From contig QVRM01002406.1 in assembly GCA_003439945.1 (NCBI GenBank), forward strand, positions 1 through 64,000: a DNA stretch of 64,000 bases, in the 5' to 3' direction. The position numbers were made by a program, and so were the translations under genes. Source of the DNA: Dermanyssus gallinae. Taxonomy: Eukaryota > Arthropoda > Arachnida > Mesostigmata > Dermanyssidae. A model generated the notes under the pieces. That model ran no database searches, was not told where the DNA came from, and saw nothing but the letters and a program-made list of their open reading frames with translations. Within the stretch, counting starts at the first letter, position 1. The number at the start of each line of letters is the position of its first letter. Shown here in pieces: positions 53,961 through 64,000 of the stretch.

Positions 53961-55699
53961 CCCTACGATGAACTCGGATATTGTTGACGAGGGAGCCCAG
54001 CAAACAGGTAGGAAGTAGCCCTACCTATCCTTTGAAATCAAGAAGAGGTCAGCGGTCTTACATTCGGCAAGTAACCAACAGGGGGATGAACATCATGAAC
54101 GAAGACCTCATAAGAACCTGTTTTTATTCCTTTAATTAGTTTTCTGTTTTTTTCGATGGCGCTCTCAAGCCCAGGAGGAGTATATACATTTAAGTCGCAA
54201 GGAAACTTGTACAGGTATAGATGTACATTTGACTACTTGACCTCGAAGCAACGAATAATAGTATTAAAAAAGCAGGTCAAACTCCGGATTTAGCTTTTTA
54301 AATAAAATAAACTAAACTAATTCAGCAATACGCTAACAAGAGCTAAATTCGGCAGAAATTTTATTAAATTTTCATTGGTTTATCTTCTTTTTGTTGTTCT
54401 CGCTTGACAGATATCTGTCAAATCAAATCTAAGACATAAATGCCAAATTGAAACATTTTTAATAAGTAAAAGTAACTCCGTATTGATAATGTATTTTAGT
54501 ATTATTGGCACGAGGCATGCTGGTTAACTGAAGCGTACTTGATTGTTTTAGCCACACAAAGACAAATGTACACATTCCGATCAAACACATCAATGTGTGC
54601 AGCCACATAAATATTGATGTGTTTGGAACTCTGTGGAGAAAGCATACGTTTACACACGTTTTACTAGAAATAACCATTATGCTTTTTAATCTTTTCATAA
54701 AATCCGTAGATGGCAGAAAATATGCTCTACAAGAAAACATGGTTTAAAGTGTCGCGTACTGCAAGTATGCAGTTTCTGACGGTAATTATTTGTTTATATT
54801 CAAAAGAAAGATGCAACACATTTAAGTTAGACATTGTCTAGTCCTGCGTTATCTTTAGCAGCTAAATGCGGATATAATGGCGTGGAGGGAACCCAAGTTA
54901 GAGATGATGTAGGGGAGGATTTACGTGAAAATGTCTTTTAAGTGCCTGTGGATATACGCAAAAAACACGCTGCTAATATAATTGTTTACTGCGAGTGGAA
55001 CTGCATGCAACCAAATTGCGTTCGAAACGATCCTTGCAAACAATAATAGACCCGATTCGAGTTGGGTCGTCTGATAACCTGGCATAGGCATATTCTAAAA
55101 AAAAGGCAATAGGGAATTATTTAATACACCTGCCCATGATGTCAAACGCCTCCTCGTCCCCCCAGATACATAATCAAACCAATATGTCAGGGGACATAAC
55201 TTATATAAAATTTACATAACATACATTTTGGCTTTCGGGGCGGATTTCGACTGGGAGGGTTTTGCCTCTAATTTCACATCCAACACTATTTTACAATATG
55301 TCTGAAGGCGTTATATACCGTCTGCATACCGTTTTGCGACCGTATGTCATTACACAGTTTGACTATGCTGAGTGCAACAACTTAACTAATCTAGCTCAGC
55401 ATGGATTTGTATCTTCTTATCGATCTACATGAATCCAATCGAAAGAAACCAACGTGTGCACCGGGCGACGGGTTCAGTGTTAGGACCAGGCATCTCCAAA
55501 GGATTCCCCGGACAGAGACCGCAATGCTCCGTTGTATATCCATGATTTGTCTGGGAAACCACCAGCTCTTCTATCTCCGCTGGTGAGAATCAGTCGCTTA
55601 CCGACCTTCTGCGGCAAACCAGGGGTGAATAGGCCCGCCCCGCCAAGAATTTTCAAGTCAAGTGGGTGAAACTCGTGCGGATACCTAATGTTCTGTCAG

Positions 55700-56340
55700 A
55701 GTCATACTGTCAGGTCTCCTTGCACACTCTGTGTCAAGTACCTCGGTGACAACACACCAAGTGGATGCGTGACATCACATATTCTAGCTTGGCCAGCCAC
55801 CCCTTAAGGGCGCAAAGGAGGAGAACGTCTAACAAAATAACTGAAATGGATGTCCTTAGAACTGCATCGGGATTACCGCCCAGAACACCGTCATTCAAGT
55901 ACCATACATTTAGAGGGCACTCGAGGCAATTGAACAAGTCCTTGATGGCCAGACAAAACAGAGGGCAGGAAATGGGTCGCCCTGCGGCACCCCAGTTTAC
56001 AATATTATGACGTCATGCAAAAGGAGAAGGCAATAGAGCTCCTTATTAACTTATATGTTCCGAGTGTGTTCACCTAGTGGAAGATACTTAGGACTCAAGC
56101 TATGACCGCACCCAATAGGTGGTCCCTCCGGAAACTATTGAAGGCGCTTCTAAAGTCAAGTTTAATCCCAAAGTGGCTCTACAGTGCGACTCCAAACAGG
56201 AGCGAATTGAACGTACCGATGCCCCTCCATCTCCCGGTGGTGTCGCAAACCCAAGCTGATGGCCACCAAGAGCACATGAGACATTTGCCTTGTTCTCAAA
56301 AATGCAGATCTTTATCGCCAACCATCGGATCGCGGATGAG
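55700..56340 (-). pseudogene. LINE reverse transcriptase fragment of the WYLDDG type (left copy)
   Basis: On the minus strand, LGFATPPGDGGASVRSIRS is followed (frame shift) by motif A KLDFRSAFNSFRRDHLL near 56170-56120, motif B GAAGRPISCPLFCLAIKDL near 55990-55930 and motif C NVWYLNDGVLGGNPDAV near 55910-55860. The usual motif C in this group is WYLDDG, so the first catalytic Asp is replaced by Asn. Frameshifts confirm a dead copy. It is duplicated at about 61355-61995. Confidence 0.78.
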
Positions 56341-56387
56341 CATGCGACGGGCGTTATGTAGAAGTACCGGAAGATTTGGCAATTTTT

Positions 56388-56648
56388 TCAGTCGTACAAC
56401 TTGCTGTAATCGCTGGTATAGTCAAATCGAGCTGGTGTTTGGGAGAGCTTGTATCGATTGATGAGGTCCATGATAAATGGTGTCGACTGGGCAAGACAGA
56501 AGGCAATTCTGGGCAGTTCTAGGAAGCCCAAACGGAAGATCCGTTTAAGGAAATTCGCCTTCACTTTATTCAAGTTGCCCAGCTGCGCTGCCAATACATA
56601 TTCCCACATGATTGTGATGTCATGTGAGATCAGCGGTTCGAGTTCCAT
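56388..56648 (-). pseudogene. LINE polymerase C-terminal fragment (right copy)
   Basis: Duplicate of 50014-50274 with a few substitutions (for example N for S before KVKANFLKR, E for A near the start). Confidence 0.6.
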
Positions 56649-58210
56649 ATTGAAGAGAATTAGGGTCGTCTAGATAAAGAGTTCCAGGAGACATGCAAGA
56701 GCGGGCACATACTTTTACAGCGGACTTCAGAATCAAGTTAAGCAGTCTAAGATGTCAACTCTACGAATATAGCTATAGCTGTCTCCGAACTTGTCAATAG
56801 TGCGGTTGCATAGCCGTTGACAAAGTAAGCACTACCCAACATAATTCATCGCCGTCTACTTAGTTGCTAAAGTAATACTTGTTAAAACTGGACTATTAGG
56901 AAGCTTTAATTGCCCTGTCATTCGTCAAACTCTCAGTCTCTATAGAATGAACGTTTAATTGAGACAGTAAAAACGGCCTTATGCGTGTTATGTTCAGCTT
57001 GCGTGAAACCCTACCACTTGGGCGGGGGGGAGGGAGGTCGCATACTGACTACAATTAGTAAGCGAAGGAAGAGTGCGCTTCTATATTATCAATTTCATAT
57101 TCAACATTACAGACTAACCCTACACAATCGAATCGTGCTATTAAGCTAAACGTGCCTTTCTCAGTTGCGCATGGCTTGCTAATATCCGGCATATCTCCGC
57201 TATGGTTGGTGTGATTTGACCTTGTCCTTGCAATGAAAGGGGTCGCCAGTCTTTGTTGTCTGCCTTAGTATGAACATCGAACGCCGCTTCCTAAACGCAT
57301 CCGAGTGGTTAACAATCAATCACGTTGCTGCTGCTAATGGATACTCTTCGAATGTTGCTACCGCACAAGTGACGCTTCATTGCGGCCTTATCTGTTGCAC
57401 GTCCTGCCGCGCAACCGCTGGTACAACTAAGCATCGAATGAGCCCTTTGCATCGAATGAGCCAAAGTTTCTCAATATGATTTTGTTTATACCCTCAAAAT
57501 AGTCCGTTTATTTTTATGTGACGCGTCGGCACGCCTGCAGTGAGCATTACTTTAAGGTTCCTCAAGAGGATTATTTGTATGATCCAATTCATGTGTCTTT
57601 GTTTGTGTGTTTTGTTTTCTAGTTCACCAGACGCTATACACAAATACACCATCCAAATATACACTTTCTGGTACTAGATGTATATGTGCTTACTTTACCA
57701 GAGAAATGGAGTAACAATGCGCTGCTTCATTAACGGCACCGACAGAATAAAAAGGAACGAACTCTGCCTAAAACAGATTTAGTTTTACGCAAGTTAGCAT
57801 TTATTGTGTTTAAAACGACACGTTTGCAGTCAAGTCCAGTTTAGGCTTGCTTATTTATAGCAGTGACTGGGTGATGAAGCTAGAATTACTGCTTACCAAA
57901 ACGTGCTAGTATTGTTGTGGTCTTGTAGGAAAGTATATTACGCATAGGAAATATCCTAGGACAGAGTGATAGGTTGACAGCCATTAATAACACTACATGG
58001 CATAAGATTGTGTAAGGTTGTAACCAAAAAGATTGCAATGGTGTTTGTTAGCGTGCACCAGCTTGGCGTCATTCCAATTTACAGTACAAAGCATACTTCC
58101 CTTTATTTAGCTGTTTAAAAATAAGAAGGCATATTATATATCTTAGCTTGTAGAGTAGGGAACTCTACTAGTTCAGTTAGACCACAGAAACAACACAACA
58201 AGCAAAATCT

Positions 58211-58686
58211 TTTTTTAGGGTGTTTGGAAGACAATAAATGCCTTCTGCTGTCCAGTTAATATCAAGCTGACTCAAATCTCCAGTGAGCATAATACGATTG
58301 AAGCACCCCTTAAACGACTTTATCTCAACGTGGCCTATCGGCGAAACATAAGCACAAATTAATTGAGGAGTCTGTCCTGTTCAGAATATTGATTACCGAA
58401 ATGTCATCAATTGACAATTGGTATATTTGAGCTAAGGCTAAATTGATTTTTAGTACATTTTAGACTCACAAGGATACAAGCTCCGCCATCAATAATTCCG
58501 CGCCAGTCCTTGCAAAATACAGAAAGTCTAGCTTGTCGCAGGCGCCCCAAGTCCTTGCAATACATATGATATCTGGAGCGTTTTACAGGAATCGAGCAAG
58601 AACACTTGTGTAGCACACGCAGCCTCCCTTGCCAGTCGAGCAGCATATGTACAAGTGCTAGGTTTATTTATTGCTAACGACTGGGT
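58211..58686 (-). pseudogene. LINE endonuclease fragment (right copy)
   Basis: Duplicate of the fragment at 52450-52925 with the same frame breaks, which shows that the element was already dead before the segmental duplication. Confidence 0.6.
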
Positions 58687-59010
58687 GGTGTGGAAGATGT
58701 GTGTTCTCTGCCGGACCGATTTAGCCGGGTCTTTGATGCTTGGCATACATTTGAGAGGTATGGTCTGAAGCACCGTCTTCCAGGCCGTCCCATTCCTTCT
58801 GCCATAGGGTGATGCTGCAGTGCCTCTTACCATCCATCTTGAGCGTAGGGCTTACAAGAAGCGGCGCATCTACGCTTTCAGATTATAAAGAATCGTTTAG
58901 TTAAAGCAGAGGCGTTGAGCCCGACGAAGACGATATCGGTTTCATTCATACTAGAGGATCCGAAAGCTGGACCGGAGCCCTATACGTCAGGGCGACTAAC
59001 TCCGGATATG

Positions 59011-59721
59011 AGGTTTAAATAGTTATAGGCAAAGTGAGGGGCTTTCTCTGTTGGCCGGCAAGTGGAAAATACCTAGGAGACCCCGGGCATGCCAGCGATG
59101 TTGATTTCTTCGTTATCGACGCGCAGGCGAAGAGCGGAACAACTTTTTTGGCCCACCAAGTAAATTGTCTCGCGGGACTTGTCTTGGCGAGAGCCACGAC
59201 AAGTCTCGTTACCTGCATTCAGTGCGAAACGTTAAAGATGGCCTCGTTTTCACGCCCTTCCAACCGCTCCTGTATCCGGGCCTGGGCGTGAGGCATAGGT
59301 CCTCAACGTAAACAAGGAGGTCAGTTTAAGCGTGAAGGTTTCCCGGCCGTAGCGCGATGTCATATGACATGTTACAAAGCAGAGGACCAAGTAGGGAGCA
59401 TTGTGGCACCTCTGCAGTCACGTGAAAAGTGGTTCCTTGATCTAGATTCGTTATGTAGGTGATCTAAAACTACTTTACGAAGGTAAAATGTGGCCTTTTC
59501 CTGTAGAGAGTCTCGAATATGGCTTTCCATGTTGGGAGTATGACCCTCCGCAGGTTATTAAACGCGTCCTAGACGTCGAGGATAACGGCAAGGTGAAGGT
59601 TTTTAAGAAGTGTATTTCAGTCTTCGACTGAACTCGCATTGAAAGTGGAGCATCCCTTCCGATACCTGTATTGGACGTCGGAAAGAAGACCGTCCTCTTC
59701 GGCAAAGTCCTGAGGACGTGC
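59011..59721 (-). pseudogene. R1-like reverse transcriptase fragment (right copy)
   Basis: Duplicate of 53250-53960, sharing its stops and motif changes, with a handful of new substitutions (for example GTATTTCAGTC for GTATTTTGGTC near 59615). Confidence 0.75.
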
Positions 59722-61354
59722 CCCTACGATGAACTCGGATATTGTTGACGAGGGAGCCCAGCAAACAGGTAGGAAGTAGCCCTACCTATCCTTTGAAATC
59801 AAGAAGAGGTCAGCGGTCTTACATTCGGCAAGTAACCAACAGGGGGATCAACATCATGAACGAAGACCTCATAAGAACCTGTTTTTATTCCTTCAATTAG
59901 TTTTCTGTTTTTTTCGATGGCGCTCTCAAGCCCAGGAGGAGTATATACATTTAGGTCGCAAGGAAATTTGTACAGGTATAGATGTACATTTGACTACTTG
60001 ACCTCGAAGCAACGAATAATAGTATTAAAAAGCAGGTCAAACTCCGGATTTAGCTTTTTAAATAAAATAAACTAAACTAATTCAGCAATACGCTAACAAG
60101 AGCTAAATTCGGCAGACATTTTATTAAATTTTCATTGGTTTATCTTCTTTTTGTTGTTCTCGCTTGACAGATATCTGTCAAATCAAATCTAAGACATAAA
60201 TGCCAAATTGAAACATTTTCAATAAGTAAAAGTAACTCCGTATTGATAATGTATTTAGTATTATGTTGAATTTGGCACGAGGCATGCTGGTTAACTGAAG
60301 CGTACTTGATTGTTTTAGCCACACAAAGACAAATGTACACATTCCGATCAAACACATCAATGTGTGCAGCCACATAAATATTGATGTGTTTGGAACTCTG
60401 TGGAGAAAGCATACGTTTACACACGTTTTACTAGAAATAACCATTATGCTTTTTAATCTTTAACAATCTTAACATTTAAGTTAGGCATTGTCTAGTCCTG
60501 CGTTATCTTTAGCAGCTAAATGCGGATATAATGGCGTGGAGGGAACCCAAGTTAGAGATGATGTAGAGGAGGATTTACGTGAAAATGTCTTTTAAGTGCC
60601 TGTGGATATACGCGAAAAACACGCTGCTAATATAATTGTTTACTGCGAGTGGAACTGCATGCAACCAAATTGCGTTCGAAACGATCCTTGCAAACAATAA
60701 TAGACCCGATTCGAGTTGGGTCGTCTGATAACCTGGCATAGGCATATTCAAAAAAAAAAGGCAATAGGGAATTATTTAATACACCTGCCCATGATGTCAA
60801 ACGCCTCCTCGTCCCCCCAGATACATAATCAAACCAATATGTCAGGGGACATAACTTATATAAAATTTGCATAACATACATTTTGGCTTTCGGGGCGGAT
60901 TTTGACTGGGAGGGTTTTGCCTCTAATTTCACATCCAACACTATTTTACAATATGTCTGAAGGCGTTATATACCGTCTGCATACCGTTTTGTGACCGTAT
61001 GTCATTACAGAGTTTGACTATGCTGAGTGCAACAACTTAACTAATCTAGCTCAGCATGGATTTGTATCTTCTTATCGATCTACATGAATCCAATCGAAAG
61101 AAACCAACGTGTGCACCAGGCGACGGGTTCAGTGTTAGGACCAGGCATCTCCAAAGGATTCCCCGGACAGAGACCGCAATGCTCCGTTGTATATCCATGA
61201 TTTGTCTGGGAAACCACCAGTTCTTCTATCTCCGCTGGTGAGAATCAGTCGCTTACCGACCTTCTGCGGCAAACCAGGGGTGAATAGGCCCGCCCCGCCA
61301 AGAATTTTCAAGTCAAGTGGGTGAAACTCGTGCGGATACCTAATGTTCTGTCAG

Positions 61355-61995
61355 AGTCATACTGTCAGGTCTCCTTGCGCACTCTGTGTCAAGTACCTCG
61401 GTGAGAACACACCAAGTGGATGCGTGACATCACATATTCTAGCTTGGCCAGCCACCCCTTAAGGGCGCGAAGGAGGAGAACGTCTAACAAAATAACTGAA
61501 ATGGATGTCCTCAGAACTGCATCGGGATTACCGCCCAGAACACCGTCATTCAAGTACCATACATTTAGAGGGCACTCGAGGCAATTGAACAAGTCCTTGA
61601 TGGCCAGACAAAACAGAGGGCAGGAAATGGGTCGCCCTGCGGCACCCCAGTTTACAATATTATGACGTCATGCAAAAGGAGAAGGCAATAGAGCTCCTTA
61701 TTAACTTATATGTTCCGAGTGTGTTCACCTAGTGGAAGATACTCAGGACTCAAGCTATGACCGCACCCAATAGGTGGTCCCTCCGGAAACTATTGAAGGC
61801 GCTTCTAAAGTCAAGTTTAATCCCAAAGTGGCTCTACAGTGCGACTCCAAACAGGAGCGAATTGAACGTACCGATGCCCCTCCATCTCCCGGTGGTGTTG
61901 CAAACCCAAGCTGATGGCCACCAAGAGCACATGAGACATTTGCCTTGTTCTCAAAAATGCAGATCTTTATCGCCAACCATCGGATCGCGGATGAG
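61355..61995 (-). pseudogene. LINE reverse transcriptase fragment of the WYLDDG type (right copy)
   Basis: Duplicate of 55700-56340. Motif C again reads WYLNDGVLGG, so the Asp-to-Asn change predates the duplication. Confidence 0.78.
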
Positions 61996-62007
61996 CATGC
62001 GACGGGC

Positions 62008-63080
62008 TCCACGCAGCCATCCTTCTATTCGAGGGCGAAAGTTCAGGTTCTGGAGATGAGCGGTCGCTAATATGGGAATCCCAGCGAAGAAGATCAACGG
62101 TCTTGATCCTCTTTACTGAGATTAATCCTTGGCCTTAGCCAGGGAGCCACAAGCTGGTCGGCAGCGGCCTCTAGGCCGGGAGATCGCAGATATTAACTAC
62201 AAGCAAAAATCGACTTGCCACCGTATAATTTGAACATAAGAGTGTTTTTAATTAAGGTAATCACAGTATACTGCTACAATGACGCTTTGATGCTACAAGC
62301 GGTCAAACTATGTGCGCATGCTATCGCAATCGGCATTTTGCAACTGACGAAGTAGATCATTTTGTGTACGCGTCAAGGATAACCAGCTCTACAATCTTTC
62401 CGCAAGACGCATTTGAGTGGCGTGACATTATCTTTAGTATTTTGCATCTAGTTTGTCATCTAGTGTGAAATATTTAGAGTTCGCCGATTATCTTTAATCT
62501 AATTTTCAGTTGGATATGATTTTGCTTATGGAAAATAAAAACTATCTGTCAAAGGCATCACAGGGTGGTGCGTAAAAAAATATTTGTTCGCAAATATATG
62601 CATATACAATTAAAGACAATCGTGTAATTATTCAGAACTACGAGGGGCCAATCAACACGTCATACAAGTTTTGTAATTTTATCTGGTATTTTGACGACGG
62701 CCAATCGCGACCAAGTATATAGATGTACACCTTTAATATTGCAAATTGCTCCTAAACAAACGTACACTGCTCGTCCGGTTAGAAATCGATAAACAAAACA
62801 CCTGCATTTGTTTTAAAGTACACAAAACGTTTAAAAAAAATAAGCTATTGAGATACTCTAGACACAAGAGCCGCATACATTTAAAATGCTCTGCAGACTG
62901 AATCGACATAGATTTTACATCATTTATTTTCTCTGACATCACAACATTCAATAATTGGGCACCCCTCTGGGGCGCTACCGTGACTGATTCCCTTCCACTT
63001 TCAATGGTCAGTCACGGCGCAACTTAGGCTGGTTATGCTGTTTCGCAGACGGGAATAAGTAAGTGTCGGAAGTATGCATC
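62008..63080. other. unassigned AT-rich DNA
   Basis: No coding domain, SINE or strong simple repeat was recognised. The last bases lead into the LINE fragment at 63081. Confidence 0.3.
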
Positions 63081-63320
63081 TATCGGAGACTCTGTGGACT
63101 TTCGACCGTTTGCCTTTGAGACCTTAGGGGGTCCAGGTAAAATTACTGAAGGAGTTATTACTAAGATATGGAAGCGTCTCAGATTGGCCACGGGGGCCTT
63201 TGCGCTGGTGAATTTTGCCGTCAAAGGCTGTCAGTGGATATACAACGTGGTAACGCCACGACGGTGCCTGGCACCTTGTCCAGGTTGTCGACACCAGACC
63301 TGCATGGGCTAATGTAGTGT
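63081..63320 (+). pseudogene. LINE C-terminal end fragment
   Basis: The plus strand reads DFRPFAFETLGGPGKITEGV then KRLRLATG. After a frame change it reads LSVDIQRGNATTVPGTLSRL. This is the typical C-terminus of a LINE group common in arthropods ([FY]-x-P-F-A-x-E-T-x-G-x-x-G ... R-G-N-A). Only the last part of the element remains. Confidence 0.75.
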
Positions 63321-63372
63321 GTCGTCACGTCCACTGGGAGACAATTGTTTACATACAATTAACATTTAAATG

Positions 63373-63378
<6 letters not shown>

Positions 63379-63412
<34 letters not shown>
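63379..63412. repeat. (TA)n microsatellite
   Basis: TA alternation followed by a TTTTA-rich stretch to about 63440. Confidence 0.95.
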
Positions 63413-63416
<4 letters not shown>

Positions 63417-63669
63417 ATTTTATTTTATTTTTATTTTTTGCGAACATATTATGCAATTCATTCAATGTATATATATTAATCTATACAAATCGATTGTAGT
63501 TTCTGATCTGCTGTCTTCTCTACTGTCCTCCAGTCCGGGAACCTACCTTGTGGAGAGAACTTACTTGAAAGCGTACATTTTCATTTGATAGAAGGGCTCC
63601 GTTAGATCAAACAACATGTGGACCTAAAACATAATATTTAAAAAAATTAAGCATTTATACTATTAGGGG

Positions 63670-63892
63670 CCGTCCCTCAGTTATTTCTAGAGCTGTTGCA
63701 CGTACGGGGCACGCTAACATAACACACTGAAATGGTTCTCTTTAGAAAGAACAAGTTCACGCTGTCAATTAGACCAAATGTGTCTTTTCCCATCTTATCC
63801 CACATTAGCGGAATACCGTATGTGGCGATAGATGCTATCTGTATCCCAAAAAGAGCATGCATCGAAAGCATATGCTGGCATCTAATTTCCAA
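63670..63892 (-). pseudogene. LINE polymerase C-terminal fragment
   Basis: The minus strand reads HALFGIQIASIATYGIPLMW, DSVNLFFLKR. This fits the post-polymerase block (L-F-x-x-x-x-x-P-I-x-x-Y-G-I-x-x-W ... D-x-x-x-x-x-F-L-K-R), also seen in degraded form near 31340-31480, 39070-39170 and 50230. Truncated at both ends. Confidence 0.7.
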
Positions 63893-64000
63893 AGCTGCGA
63901 TGGTGGCCCTCCTGGCCCTCTCCTAGATGTGTGTTCAAGGGCTGCTACCACTTAATGACAAAAGCATGAAAAACTGTTTACAAACTTTATTTCCGTTTCC

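Larger units (their letters stand above)
49977..56351 (+). repeat. tandem segmental duplication, left copy
   Basis: It starts at GCGTTATGTAGAAGTACC and ends GAGCATGCGACGGG, where the right copy begins immediately with the same GCGTTATG start. Against the right copy it carries 613 extra bases (about 50796-51408, including a fold-back SINE) and about 106 net extra bases near 54690-54825. Otherwise the copies align with only scattered substitutions and one- to few-base indels. The content is broken LINE sequence on the minus strand; no host exon was recognised. Confidence 0.93.
56352..62007 (+). repeat. tandem segmental duplication, right copy
   Basis: Unit of about 5656 bases. Coordinates are offset from the left copy by 6374 before the large gap, by 5761 after it and by 5655 near the end. 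It ends at GCATGCGACGGGC, after which unique sequence (TCCACGCAGCC) follows. The left copy of the same point instead runs into the repeat start, which fixes the junction to a few bases. Confidence 0.93.

Overview
This window is eukaryotic nuclear DNA, most likely from an arthropod. It shows spliced genes with GT-AG introns, abundant (TA)n and CAG/CAA microsatellites, tRNA-derived SINEs, decayed non-LTR retrotransposons and Tc1/mariner remnants. A chelicerate of the mite/tick lineage is my best guess. This rests on the cysteine spacing of the minus-strand gene, which resembles small secreted proteins known from tick saliva. That is an inference from pattern, not a database match.

Layout. 1-4.4 kb: non-coding, with a decayed LINE reverse transcriptase (minus strand) and a SINE. 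4.39-14.8 kb: a complete homeodomain-interacting protein kinase gene (Hipk, plus strand). It has a candidate TATA promoter near 4394 and 14 coding exons encoding about 1536 residues. All kinase motifs are intact, as are a SUMO-interacting motif and a Tyr/His-rich C-terminus, and there are many Gln, His, Ala, Ser and Gly runs. 14.8-33.2 kb: no host gene recognised; microsatellites, a SINE and LINE fragments. 33.2-46.3 kb: a second, minus-strand gene assembled from seven small exons. It encodes a signal peptide, a Gln/Pro/Ala-rich region, two cysteine-rich units and a Gly-rich tail ending in Gly-Arg-Arg-Lys. Its large introns hold a Tc1-like element with about 190-bp inverted repeats, a reverse-transcriptase relic, a mariner relic and two SINEs. 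46.3-50 kb: trinucleotide repeats, a SINE with perfect 15-bp target-site duplications and a LINE 3' fragment. 49.98-62.0 kb: a tandem segmental duplication with a unit of about 5.66 kb. Both copies carry the same broken LINE fragments. The left copy has 613 extra bases that include a fold-back SINE. 62-64 kb: more LINE remnants.

The two host genes have no evident functional link. Hipk is a conserved nuclear kinase. The minus-strand gene looks like a secreted, lineage-specific protein and is the most novel item here. It has one unresolved problem: the reading phase does not match between its fourth and fifth exons, so an exon is missing from the model or there is a one-base error.
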